The translations under genes and the position numbers were made by a program. DNA of 64,000 nt from an uncultured Coriobacteriaceae bacterium (GTDB lineage: Bacteria > Actinomycetota > Coriobacteriia > Coriobacteriales > Atopobiaceae): assembly GCA_902798915.1 (NCBI GenBank), contig CADBYM010000016.1, positions 1-64,000 of the forward strand, read 5' to 3'. This document shows, one piece after another, positions 10,705-19,055 of the stretch (position 1 is its first letter; every line of letters begins with the position of its first letter). A model generated the notes under the pieces. The model ran no database searches and had not been told where the DNA came from. It saw only the letters and a list, made by a program, of their open reading frames with translations.

Positions 10705-11502
10705 ATGACGGAGGCAAACGAGTCGAGACACGGTCGTTCGGTCTCTTCCGGTGAGCGCCTATCGGCTTTGCAGCAGGCGAACGATCACGTGGAGTACCTC
10801 CTTTCTCAACTGCTGTTGGCGGAGGAGGCGGCCAAGAACGACGTGGTGCGCTCGGCAGAGAAAGAGGAGCGGCATCAAGCGATTGAGCAGGGGTTGGGGC
10901 CAGTCTATGATCCTGACTTGGAGCCAACGAGTATCAATGGGTTGGAGCCGGTCGACGAGCCCGAGCCTGGGTCCGAGCCGGTCGATGAGCCTGAGCCTGG
11001 GTCCGAGCCGGTCGATGAGCCTGGGTCCGAGCCGCTCGATGAGCCCGCATCCGTCGACGAGTTCGAAGTGCCGATGGAAGTGGAGTCCATCGACGAGCTG
11101 CTTCCCTTGGATGAGCCCGCGCCCGTCGACGAGCCCCTTCCCCCTGAAGAGCCTCTAGCGTCACACGCTCCGTCGACATTACGGGTCTCAACGCCAAAGG
11201 ATCAGAACATCGCTGCCGCCATCCCCGAACTCAACATGACGGACCTTGATGATGATTCCTTGGACGAGCCTCTGGACCCTGATGCGCGCTTCTTCAAGCC
11301 AGAGGTCAAGCTCACCCCCCATCACGATGAGGTGCTGGCGACCAAGTCACACCCCGACCGCTTGGAGGTGGGGATGAGCGTGATGGACGATGCGACATCA
11401 GGCCGCACGCGGGAGCTGCGGACGCGTAAGCGCGAACCGCAACGTGAGGGATTCTTTGGAACCATCGGTGCCTTTGTCGCCAAGGTCCTGCGTATGGACT
11501 GA
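10705..11502 (+). CDS. Unrecognised acidic-repeat protein
   Basis: A 265-residue protein I do not recognise. Residues 1-60 are helical and charged (SALQQANDHVEYLLSQLL), a possible coiled coil. Residues about 80-155 are a Pro/Glu/Asp-rich disordered region built from tandem repeats of EPVDEPEPGS. The C-terminus becomes basic and ends in a hydrophobic, potentially amphipathic segment GFFGTIGAFVAKVLRMD. There is no signal peptide, so it may be cytoplasmic and touch the membrane by its C-terminal helix. The start at 10705 has GGGAGGA 7 nt upstream; an in-frame ATG at 10633 is less likely. It stands alone between ybaK and a secreted protein gene. Confidence 0.75.
   Translation: MTEANESRHGRSVSSGERLSALQQANDHVEYLLSQLLLAEEAAKNDVVRSAEKEERHQAIEQGLGPVYDPDLEPTSINGLEPVDEPEPGSEPVDEPEPGSEPVDEPGSEPLDEPASVDEFEVPMEVESIDELLPLDEPAPVDEPLPPEEPLASHAPSTLRVSTPKDQNIAAAIPELNMTDLDDDSLDEPLDPDARFFKPEVKLTPHHDEVLATKSHPDRLEVGMSVMDDATSGRTRELRTRKREPQREGFFGTIGAFVAKVLRMD
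10945..11052 (+). repeat. Tandem repeat coding for EPVDEPEPGS
   Basis: Two 30-bp units (10945-10974, 10975-11004) are followed by two 24-bp shortened units (11005-11028, 11029-11052) with few differences. The low divergence suggests recent slippage-type expansion, so copy number may vary between strains. Confidence 0.85.
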
Positions 11503-11698
11503 GTGGCGGTGCGGTCTTTTGGGAACAGTATACTGGCGTTTGCGTAGTCAAACATAAGCGTCACTTGTCGCCTGTGACAGACGCGGTCTGTATGGCTTCT
11601 CGGTGATAAGCACATAGTAAAATGGAACAGATAGCTTAGGTAATGTGTTAGCATGCAAAATGCAACATAGTTGCCGATATGTGGAAGGATGGGTAGAC

Positions 11699-13141
11699 AT
11701 GAAGACGCAAAGGAAGAGCACCAAGATGGGAGCATTATTGGCAACTGCGGCATTGATTCTTGGTTGCTGCTTTGCTCAAGGCAATCAATCGCGCGCCCTG
11801 GCACAAGAGACAAATGAGCCATACCGGCAGGTTACAGAGACAAAAACTCATAGTGAATACGGCTCATCGAGTTCTGAGCCTCAGTGCACCGATACACTTA
11901 CGCAACGTGAGTACGACAAGTATGGAAACATTATAAGGGAAACCACTCAAAGAGTGAGTAGGCAAGGGGAGGCGTATTCCGACGAGTATCAAGAAATAAC
12001 TGACGATGTAGTGCGCAAGAACATTTCGAACTTTGAAGGGGACATATACACGTCGAAGGTAATCACCGAATACACATACGACAAAGACCACTGGCCACTT
12101 ACGAAGTCAGAAAAGCGGTTGCTTCCCGAAAGCGAATGGTTCTTATGGTGGGAGAAGTATTCTGAGCCTGAGGTCTTTGAGTACACATTCAAACGCGATG
12201 AGCAGGGGCGTCTTGTGCAGGCGGTGCTGCCGAGCGCTTACCTCAGCAGGTCTCCTGATGTGAAGTATACGGTGACGGTAGAGTTTACGTACTATAAATC
12301 CGGAGAATTGAAGAGCGCCAAAAGCGTCGAAGAACGTGACCAGCTTGATTCAACGTCAGGGGATGCGGCAACTGTCGTGCAAGAGGATGTGCGAGAGTTT
12401 CGCAAGGATGGCACATTGTCGAATCTAACAACAACCATTAAAGACAAGTCGGGATCTGTGATTAGCCGCACCGAAAACACTTATGACGATAAAAACAACC
12501 ATGTGAGTGAAGTCATAACACGCGCACAGAATAAAGGCAAGGACCTCGTGACCAAAAGCGAGTACAAGAACAAATACAAGAACGACAAGCTGATAAAACA
12601 GGTCAAATGGATATATGGTGACGGTGTCACCGAGAATCGGGAATATGACGCCAATGGCACGTGCGCGGTAACCATGATGCCCGATGGGTCGATTTCTGCA
12701 ACTAGGGTATCAAGTGAGTATGACGAAGAGGCTAAAGAGTTTGTAGATGTGCGCGGAGAGACCAAGACGTACAAGGGCCCATATAGCACCTGGAAGTTTA
12801 CTCGTGCTGCAGATGGCACGCTCGAGAAGAGTGTTGAGGTGAAGTATGATGGGACAGAGAGTGTAACTCAGTTCGACAACAAGCTGAACGGCGTGGACGT
12901 CGTTGTTGAGGTGAAGTATGATGGGACAGAGAGTGTAACTGAGTACACCAACGACGCCCACGGTCTTACAACGCAGATGCGCTCCTATACAAACACAGAC
13001 TCTGGCCGCAAGAATGTCAGCGAGAGTAACTATCAGTACGCTCAGATTGAGAATCCATCCGACTTCGTGCGTGCGCTTCACGTACTCTCGATGTATTCAT
13101 TCTCATTTGACTTCAGTTCATCTTACAAAATGCCCGAGTAG
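11699..13141 (+). CDS. Secreted protein with YD/RHS-like repeats, function unknown
   Basis: A 480-residue exported protein. A basic N-terminus and hydrophobic core (MGALLATAALILGCCFA) form a signal peptide, with cleavage probably near ALA-QE at about residue 35. The mature part consists of degenerate repeats with the pattern Y-D-x-x-G-x-L/I (YDKYGNIIRE, FKRDEQGRLVQA, YYKSGELKSA, YDDKNNHVSE, YDANGT), resembling RHS/YD or MORN-like beta-repeats. Two copies of VEVKYDGTESVT lie 24 residues apart near the C-terminus. Codon use is visibly AT-richer than the neighbours, which suggests horizontal acquisition or relaxed selection. The start follows GAAGGAT. It is not part of an obvious operon. Confidence 0.75.
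   Translation: MKTQRKSTKMGALLATAALILGCCFAQGNQSRALAQETNEPYRQVTETKTHSEYGSSSSEPQCTDTLTQREYDKYGNIIRETTQRVSRQGEAYSDEYQEITDDVVRKNISNFEGDIYTSKVITEYTYDKDHWPLTKSEKRLLPESEWFLWWEKYSEPEVFEYTFKRDEQGRLVQAVLPSAYLSRSPDVKYTVTVEFTYYKSGELKSAKSVEERDQLDSTSGDAATVVQEDVREFRKDGTLSNLTTTIKDKSGSVISRTENTYDDKNNHVSEVITRAQNKGKDLVTKSEYKNKYKNDKLIKQVKWIYGDGVTENREYDANGTCAVTMMPDGSISATRVSSEYDEEAKEFVDVRGETKTYKGPYSTWKFTRAADGTLEKSVEVKYDGTESVTQFDNKLNGVDVVVEVKYDGTESVTEYTNDAHGLTTQMRSYTNTDSGRKNVSESNYQYAQIENPSDFVRALHVLSMYSFSFDFSSSYKMPE
12833..12940 (+). repeat. 36-bp direct repeat inside the YD-like gene
   Basis: 36 bp at 12833-12868 recur identically at 12905-12940, a period of 72 nt (24 codons). Perfect nucleotide identity points to a recent internal duplication. 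Confidence 0.85.
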
Positions 13142-13215
13142 GTTGCCTTGTCATAACGGAGAATGAGGCTGGGAGCGCTCACATGGCGGGTTGAAGTTGT
13201 GCCGACCTTTGGTAA

Positions 13216-13261
13216 ACGCTCTATAGCGTGCTCGTTGCGCGGGATTGATTCGTGCTATCTT
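13216..13261 (+). promoter_or_regulatory. Candidate promoter and operator of the his operon
   Basis: An extended -10 element TGC-TATCTT (13253-13261) lies 15 bp after TTGCGC (13235-13240). Just upstream is the inverted repeat ACGCT-N4-AGCGT (13216-13229). Initiation near 13268 would leave a leader of about 23 nt before hisZG, too short for a T-box or leader peptide. Confidence 0.45.
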
Positions 13262-13290
13262 AGAACGTCATTACGTCGAGAGGGGCTAGT

Positions 13291-14955
13291 TTGGCACAGG
13301 TTACACCACGCGGGTTTCGCGACATTTTGCCACAGGAAGCGCTTGCGCGCGAGCGCATAACCGAGACGGTGCGAGCGTGTTTCTCGTCTCATGGGTACTT
13401 GCCCGTCGAGACGCCGATTCTGGAGGATCGCAGCGTCATCGAGACGGCCGGGCGCATTCAAGACTCGCCCTTCCAACTGTTTGACAAGGACGATCGCCTG
13501 CTCATGCTGAGACCCGACCTCACGCTGCCCATCGCGCGCATGGTGGCTGGGCGCATGGGGGCAGATGCCCTACCGGCACGGCTTCGCTACGTGGCGCCCG
13601 TGGTGCGGGAGCAGGGTGCTTTGCGCGGACAGCCGAGGCAGTTCACGCAGTTGGGGGTCGAGCTCATCGGCGGGGTAGGGACGGATTCGGAGTCGGAAGT
13701 CGTGCTGCTTCTGGCTGACGCGCTTGCCCGGCTGGCCGTGCCAGACTGGTACGTGGTCTGTGGCTCTGTCGCACCGCTCACGGCACTGCTGGATTCCTGC
13801 GGTCTGGGACGGGAGTTCTCGCGTGGCGTCCTCTCCCATGTGCACGACTCTGATCTCGTGGGACTCGACGAGCTTGTGGACGCTGCGGATGAGCTCTCAG
13901 GCGCGCAGGCGGCGGCGCTGCGTGGCATTGCGCGCCTCAACGGAGACGAGCACGTCGTGGATGAGCTTGCCGCATTGCTTGAGGCAGCGGGTGTGGGTAC
14001 CGAGGAATCCGGGGTCAACGCCCTGCGACAGTTGCTCGTGCAGTGTGCGCCACTGGTGCGTCAGGGACGCCTGCGCTTCGACTTCTCCATCATCAACAGC
14101 TTTGATTACTATACCGGCCTCGTGTTCAAGGCCTATGCCGAGGGAATCGCGGCATCGCTCGCCTCGGGCGGACACTACGATGCCGTGCTCGCCAATCTCG
14201 GTATGCCGAGCGTCAGTGCCTGCGGCTTCGCCATGTCGCTTGAGCGGCTGCAGGAAGTGCTGGGTGAGCAAGGGGAGTCGGGCGTGGTGACGCCAGGTGT
14301 GCGCCTTGCGGACCGTCCCCTGCGTATCGCCGTGCCCAAGGGATCGCTCTTTGGCGACAGCGTGCGCATCTTGGAGGCGGCAGGTCTGCCGGTCGATGAG
14401 TTGCGGCATCCCGGACGCAAGCTCATCGTGCATGAGGACGGTTATGACTACGTCATCGTTCGTGCGCAGGATGCGCCCGCGTTCGTGGCGTTCGGCGGTG
14501 CGGATTGTGGCATGTGTGGACTGGACTCCATCATCGAGGCCGATGTTGACCTCCTTCAGCTGCAGGACCTGCGCTATGGATGGTGCCGGTTCGTGGTTGC
14601 GGAGCCAGCGGCGAATACGGGCATGGCTGAGCGTGCCTACGCCTGGCGTGGAACCATGCGCGTGGCAACCAAGTACCCGCGCATCACGCAGGCCTACTAC
14701 GATCGCATCGGTCAGCAGGTGGACATCGTCCAGCTCCACGGAAACATTGAGCTCGGACCCATCGTGGGGATGACCGATCGCATCGTGGATATCACGGCGA
14801 CGGGTACCACGCTTGCCGAGAACGACTTGGTCGTGGTGGATGACGTGCTCGAATGCACAGCGCGGTTCTTTGCGAGTCCTGCCGCGTATCGCTGCGACGG
14901 ACGGATTCGAGACCTTGCCGTGCGGTTGGGTGAGGCAGCCAAGGCGTTGCGCTGA
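13291..14955 (+). CDS. hisZG: Fused ATP phosphoribosyltransferase: HisZ regulatory plus HisG catalytic domains
   Basis: A 554-residue natural fusion. Residues 1 to about 335 are HisZ, the histidyl-tRNA-synthetase-like regulatory subunit: the start TPRGFRDILPQEA, motif 2-like FTQLGVELIGG, then DYYTGLVF and ASGGHYD. Residues about 341-554 are a complete short-form HisG: RIAVPKGSLFG, FGGADCGMCGLD and the PRPP loop VDITATGTTLAEN. The product catalyses and regulates the first step of histidine synthesis (ATP + PRPP to PR-ATP). HisZ and short HisG are normally separate proteins that form a hetero-octamer. The start is a TTG after GAGAGGGG, chosen because HisZ homologues begin with this sequence. 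The open frame is continuous with no stop or slippery site at the junction. Confidence 0.95.
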   Translation: MAQVTPRGFRDILPQEALARERITETVRACFSSHGYLPVETPILEDRSVIETAGRIQDSPFQLFDKDDRLLMLRPDLTLPIARMVAGRMGADALPARLRYVAPVVREQGALRGQPRQFTQLGVELIGGVGTDSESEVVLLLADALARLAVPDWYVVCGSVAPLTALLDSCGLGREFSRGVLSHVHDSDLVGLDELVDAADELSGAQAAALRGIARLNGDEHVVDELAALLEAAGVGTEESGVNALRQLLVQCAPLVRQGRLRFDFSIINSFDYYTGLVFKAYAEGIAASLASGGHYDAVLANLGMPSVSACGFAMSLERLQEVLGEQGESGVVTPGVRLADRPLRIAVPKGSLFGDSVRILEAAGLPVDELRHPGRKLIVHEDGYDYVIVRAQDAPAFVAFGGADCGMCGLDSIIEADVDLLQLQDLRYGWCRFVVAEPAANTGMAERAYAWRGTMRVATKYPRITQAYYDRIGQQVDIVQLHGNIELGPIVGMTDRIVDITATGTTLAENDLVVVDDVLECTARFFASPAAYRCDGRIRDLAVRLGEAAKALR

Positions 14956-14972
14956 CGTATGACTCATGTTGT

Positions 14973-14992
14973 GGCACGCGGGTTCGCGTGCC
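14973..14992 (+). promoter_or_regulatory. Intercistronic hairpin between hisZG and hisD
   Basis: A GC-only-rich 8-bp stem (GGCACGCG with CGCGTGCC) with a 4-nt loop lies in the 59-nt gap. There is no T-run, so it is more likely an mRNA-processing or stability element than a terminator. Confidence 0.5.
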
Positions 14993-15014
14993 GCACTGCC
15001 AGTGAGGAGAAGGA

Positions 15015-16433
15015 ATGAGAATCGTAGAGCTTGAAGCCGGCCAAACGCTCACTTCGGCTGACCTGCATCGCACGGGGGCGCTGCCGCGCGAGGTGTGTGA
15101 TGCGGCCGTCGCCATCGTCGAAGACGTGCGTGCGCGCGGAGACGAGGCGGTGCGCGAGTACTGCCAGCGCTTTGACGGCAGCTGTCCCGACGCGTTTCGT
15201 GTGCCTGACGAACTGGTGCGTGGCGCGATGGACTTGGTTGATCCCCAGTTCTTGGAGGCGTTGCGGCTCGCACATCGCCAGATTCGTGAGTTCCATGAGC
15301 GCGAGGTCGAACAGTCTTGGTTCACGACGCGTGCGGATGGGACTATCCTCGGGGTGAAGGTGACGCCTGTGCGCAGCGCGGCCGTCTACGTTCCTGGTGG
15401 CAGGGCCCAGTATCCCTCGACGGTCCTCATGGACACCGTGCCCGCAAAGGTTGCGGGCGTCGAGCGCGTCGTGATGGTCACCCCGCCCCAGCGTGATGGC
15501 ACGCTCTCTGCCTATACCCTCGCTGCGGCCGCTGTCGCGGGCGTTGACGAGGTGTATGCGGTGGGTGGTGCGCAGGCGATAGGGGCCGTCGCATATGGCA
15601 CCGAGTCCATCCCCGCCGTTGAGAAGATCGTCGGGCCGGGCAACGCCTACGTGGCCGCTGCCAAGCGCCACGTCTCGGGCGATGTGGGCATCGACATGGT
15701 GGCTGGACCCTCCGAGGTGTGCGTCTTGGCCGACTCGACTGCCGACCCCGTGGTCGTGGCTACCGATCTGATGGCGCAGGCAGAGCATGACCCGATGGCA
15801 GCGTGTTATTTGGTGACGTGCGACGCAGGTCTACCCGCTCGCGTCCTTGCGGCTGTGGAGGACCTCATCGCGCAGAGTCCGCGTGAGGAGATTACGCGCG
15901 CCAGTTTGGATGACCATGGCATCGTGGTCGTGGCTGCCGATCTTCCAACGGCGGTCGAGGCGGTCAACACCATCGCGCCTGAGCATCTCGAGCTGCACTG
16001 CGCCGATGCATTCGAGCTCGTAGGGTCGATTCGCAACGCAGGCGCCATCTTCGTGGGGCCCTGGTCGAGCGAGCCCTTGGGCGACTACGTCGCCGGACCA
16101 AACCACACGTTGCCAACGGGCGGCACTGCGGCATTCTCCAATCCCTTGGGCGTCTATGACTTCGTCAAGCGCTCGAGCGTCATCGCGTATTCGGCCCAAG
16201 GCCTCGCAGCCGATGGTCCTGCCGTGCAGACTCTGGCCCAGTCGGAGGGGCTGTGGGCCCACGCACTTTCGGTTGGTGTGCGCAGGAAGCTGCTTGCGGA
16301 AGGTGGCGACACGTTCGCAGACCCTACCGCCGCCTGCGCCGACGCCATGCGTACCGCGTGGCCTACCGAGCTCTCGTCGCCCGCTGCCGTCAAGCTGCCC
16401 GGATGGGAGGGGGCCGTCGATGCCACGGCTTAG
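15015..16433 (+). CDS. hisD: Histidinol dehydrogenase
   Basis: A 472-residue HisD, the NAD-dependent zinc enzyme that oxidises L-histidinol to L-histidine in the last two steps. It has PGGRAQYPSTVLM, VDMVAGPSEVCVLAD, the catalytic Glu-His pair in IAPEHLELH and zinc-ligand region GPNHTLPTGG. The length is slightly longer than the usual 430, with the extra at the C-terminus. AGGAGA lies 6 nt before the ATG. The 3' end overlaps hisC by 14 nt. Confidence 0.97.
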   Translation: MRIVELEAGQTLTSADLHRTGALPREVCDAAVAIVEDVRARGDEAVREYCQRFDGSCPDAFRVPDELVRGAMDLVDPQFLEALRLAHRQIREFHEREVEQSWFTTRADGTILGVKVTPVRSAAVYVPGGRAQYPSTVLMDTVPAKVAGVERVVMVTPPQRDGTLSAYTLAAAAVAGVDEVYAVGGAQAIGAVAYGTESIPAVEKIVGPGNAYVAAAKRHVSGDVGIDMVAGPSEVCVLADSTADPVVVATDLMAQAEHDPMAACYLVTCDAGLPARVLAAVEDLIAQSPREEITRASLDDHGIVVVAADLPTAVEAVNTIAPEHLELHCADAFELVGSIRNAGAIFVGPWSSEPLGDYVAGPNHTLPTGGTAAFSNPLGVYDFVKRSSVIAYSAQGLAADGPAVQTLAQSEGLWAHALSVGVRRKLLAEGGDTFADPTAACADAMRTAWPTELSSPAAVKLPGWEGAVDATA

Positions 16434-17496
16434 CGTTCAGGAGCGCCTGCGTCCCGCCCTCGTCTCGTTCGAGCCTTACGACCCGGCATTCTCTCCTTGC
16501 GAGGTAAACCTCTCCGCCAACGAGAACACGCATCCATTGCCTGAGTCGGTGGTGCGTGCGTTGCGCGAGGCGATGGGTGCCACGCCGCTCAACCGTTATC
16601 CTGATCCGCTTGCCAATGCCCTGCGTGACGAGCTTGCCGCTTGGCACGGAGTCGAGCGGTCCAACGTGATGGTAGGCAACGGGGGAGACGAGCTCATCTT
16701 CAATCTCCTCTTTTGCTTTGGCGGACAAGGCCGCTCTCTTGTGGTATGCCCGCCCTGCTTCGAGGAGTACAAGAACTTTGCGAAGATGTGCGAGACGGAC
16801 GTTGTTGAGGTGTGGCGCCGTGAGGTCGACTACGCCATTGACGAGGATGCGCTTGTTGAGGCTGCACGCACGGCAGCACTCGTCATGATTACCTCACCCA
16901 ACAACCCGACGGGTGATTTGGTGGAGCCGACGCTGGTGCGTCGCCTGCTTGACGAGACGGACGCGCTCGTGCTTCTGGATGAGGCGTACGTGGAGTTTGC
17001 GCCCGAGGGTTCGAGCCTGGCAAGCTGGCTCGGCGAGAATCCACGCCTGATGCTGCTCCGCACGCTCTCCAAGGCGTTTGGGCTTGCAGGTTTGCGCTGC
17101 GGGTACCTTCTTGCCGACCCAGCGATCATCGACGTACTTGCCGCAGTGCGACAGATCTACTCAGAAGACGTCGTGGCGCAGGCCGCCGCATTGGCTGCCG
17201 TCAGCATGCGCGACGAGCTGCGACCGATGGTTGAGAGCATCGTGGCCGAGCGGTCGCGTCTCTCGGCCGCATTGGCGGAGCTGCCCAAGGTTGAGCAGTG
17301 GCCGAGTTCTGCAAACTTCTTGTTGGTTCGCATGCCCGTCGCCGCCAAGGTGCGGGCACGCCTGCGCGATGAGTTCTCGGTGCTGGTGCGCGACTTCAGC
17401 TACGCTCCGGGGCTGGCGGACTGCCTGCGCATCACCGTGGGCACGCCACAGGAGAACGACCGCTTGCTTGAGGCGCTGAGCGCCATACTGACGTAG
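16420..17496 (+). CDS. hisC: Histidinol-phosphate aminotransferase
   Basis: A 358-residue fold-type I PLP enzyme converting imidazole acetol phosphate to histidinol phosphate. The N-terminal LSANENTHPLP, the ITSPNNPTGD loop, LLDEAYVEF and the PLP-binding lysine in RTLSKAFGLAGLRCGY (about K217) are all present. The start at 16420 is supported by GGATGGGAGGGGG and overlaps the end of hisD, indicating translational coupling. It is followed by hisB after 9 nt. Confidence 0.96.
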   Translation: MPRLSVQERLRPALVSFEPYDPAFSPCEVNLSANENTHPLPESVVRALREAMGATPLNRYPDPLANALRDELAAWHGVERSNVMVGNGGDELIFNLLFCFGGQGRSLVVCPPCFEEYKNFAKMCETDVVEVWRREVDYAIDEDALVEAARTAALVMITSPNNPTGDLVEPTLVRRLLDETDALVLLDEAYVEFAPEGSSLASWLGENPRLMLLRTLSKAFGLAGLRCGYLLADPAIIDVLAAVRQIYSEDVVAQAAALAAVSMRDELRPMVESIVAERSRLSAALAELPKVEQWPSSANFLLVRMPVAAKVRARLRDEFSVLVRDFSYAPGLADCLRITVGTPQENDRLLEALSAILT

Positions 17497-17505
17497 GAGG
17501 ACCAT

Positions 17506-18093
17506 ATGGGTCGCACATCGACTGTTGTTCGCACCACGGGCGAGACGGACATCCGCATAGAGCTCGACCTTGACGGCACGGGAACGACCGACATCAAGAC
17601 GGGTGTGGGCTTCTTTGACCACATGCTCATGGCGTTGGGGCGCCATTGGCTCGCTGACCTGACGGTCCGCTGCAAGGGCGATACCTGGGTGGACGACCAT
17701 CACACAGTGGAGGACGTGGGCATTGCCTTGGGTGATGCGCTGCGACAGGCATTGGGAGACAAGCGTGGCATTCGTCGCTTTGCCGATGTGGCCGTACCGC
17801 TCGACGAGGCGCTCGTGCTCGCTGCGGTGGACATCTCGGGGCGCGGCGAGCTGTACTGGGACGTTCCGATTGGCCCTGCGAAGGTGGGAACGTTCGACAC
17901 CGAGCTGGGCCAGGAGTTCTTCATCGGGTTTGCGCGCAACGCAGGAATCACGCTGCATCTGCGTGAGTTGTGTGGCTCGAACGCGCACCATATTCTGGAG
18001 GCTGCGTTCAAGGCATGCGCGCGTGCGTTGCGCGTTGCCTGCGAGAGCGACCCGCGTGTGGATGACGTTCCCTCGACGAAGGGGGTGCTGTGA
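17506..18093 (+). CDS. hisB: Imidazoleglycerol-phosphate dehydratase
   Basis: A 195-residue monofunctional IGPD, without the phosphatase domain found in enterobacterial HisB. It has GFFDHMLMALGRH, the metal-binding DDHHTVEDVGI, and a second metal motif ending in NAHHILEAAFKA. GTAGGAGGA precedes the ATG. The TGA overlaps the hisH start. The enzyme dehydrates imidazoleglycerol phosphate to imidazole acetol phosphate. Confidence 0.97.
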   Translation: MGRTSTVVRTTGETDIRIELDLDGTGTTDIKTGVGFFDHMLMALGRHWLADLTVRCKGDTWVDDHHTVEDVGIALGDALRQALGDKRGIRRFADVAVPLDEALVLAAVDISGRGELYWDVPIGPAKVGTFDTELGQEFFIGFARNAGITLHLRELCGSNAHHILEAAFKACARALRVACESDPRVDDVPSTKGVL

Positions 18094-18797
18094 TGGCCTT
18101 AGCTCATCCAAGGCCGCGTGTCGCGGTGGTTGACTATCACAAGGGCAACCTACTCAGTGTGGTTCGCAGTCTGAGCGATGTGGGTGCCGACGCTCAGGCG
18201 ACCGATGACCCGGACGTCATCGCGGCGGCAGATGCGGTGGTCGTGCCGGGCGTGGGCGCCTTCGAGGATGCGATGGCGTATCTGCGCGCATCGGGCGAGG
18301 CAGAGGCGGTATGTGACGCAGCACGGCGTGGCATACCGTTCCTGGGCATCTGCTTGGGGCTGCATGTGCTCTTCGAGCGGGGTTCGGAACGAAGCGACGG
18401 CACCGCTGGGGACTGGGTCGAGGGTCTGGGAATCCTGCGCGGTTCGGTTACGCGTCTCGAGTCGGGTAGGCTTAAGGTGCCACATGTGGGCTGGGACCAA
18501 TTGCACCTCACACAGCATGGCAAAGCGTGCCCACTTTACGCAGGCATCCCAGAGGGTGCCAACGTGTACTTTACGCATAGCTATGCGCTGGCAGACGATG
18601 TGGATGAGGCAATCGTTACAACGCGTTCGCACTACACGCGCAGCTTCGCCTCCGGCGTGTGGGAGAACAACATCGTTGGTATGCAGTTCCATCCCGAGAA
18701 GTCCTCCACCACCGGTCTCGCCATGCTACGTAACTTTGTAAACATGGTTAGCGCGGCAGGAGACGATTGCCTGCATGTCATTTCGTCCGTCTCGTGA
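18093..18797 (+). CDS. hisH: Imidazole glycerol phosphate synthase, glutamine amidotransferase subunit
   Basis: A 234-residue class I glutamine amidotransferase. It supplies ammonia to HisF, whose gene is 7.9 kb downstream. The oxyanion region PGVGAFEDAM, the nucleophile Cys in GICLGLHVLFE (usual GICLGMQ) and the His/Glu of QFHPEKS complete the triad. A GTG at 18090 immediately before the ATG is an alternative start. It overlaps hisB by one base (TGATG) and has AAGGGGG upstream. The C-terminus runs past the usual family end by about 15 residues. Confidence 0.94.
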   Translation: MALAHPRPRVAVVDYHKGNLLSVVRSLSDVGADAQATDDPDVIAAADAVVVPGVGAFEDAMAYLRASGEAEAVCDAARRGIPFLGICLGLHVLFERGSERSDGTAGDWVEGLGILRGSVTRLESGRLKVPHVGWDQLHLTQHGKACPLYAGIPEGANVYFTHSYALADDVDEAIVTTRSHYTRSFASGVWENNIVGMQFHPEKSSTTGLAMLRNFVNMVSAAGDDCLHVISSVS

Positions 18798-18924
18798 GCG
18801 CTCGTTTGTCGAGTTCCCACGGGAGCATGAGGTCATTTGCAAGGTGGAGCGCTTGTGTCGCATGATATCGGACTCTCCATGCTCTTCTCTAACGGTTACT
18901 TGGTAAACGAGCATCTGCTTGACG

Positions 18925-19034
18925 TTTGGAGTCTCGTGGGCTGCACCCGAGGTTCCAAATGAGCTATTGTGATGCAAGGGAGTACCACCCTCTGGGACAA
19001 AGTGACGCCAGGTGAATAGCCTCCCTTGTGTCAC
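18925..19034 (+). promoter_or_regulatory. Structured RNA leader upstream of hisA
   Basis: Two stem-loops fill the 258-nt gap between hisH and hisA. The first pairs TTTGGA (18925-18930) with TCCAAA (18954-18959) around an inner GC-rich stem. The second pairs 18969-18982 with 19021-19034 (12 of 14 positions), with an inner CTGG/CCAG stem; it ends 8 nt before the hisA Shine-Dalgarno GAAGGATGG. The layout suggests a cis-acting RNA or attenuator controlling hisA. No T-box consensus is present in the sense orientation. Confidence 0.5.
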
Positions 19035-19055
19035 CCGACAGCGAAGGATGGACGT

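Noticed and set aside
18979..18993. ACCACCCT resembling a T-box riboswitch core upstream of hisA
   Set aside because: It is the reverse complement of the T-box consensus. On that strand a T-box leader would have to lie inside hisA, and no downstream target gene exists.
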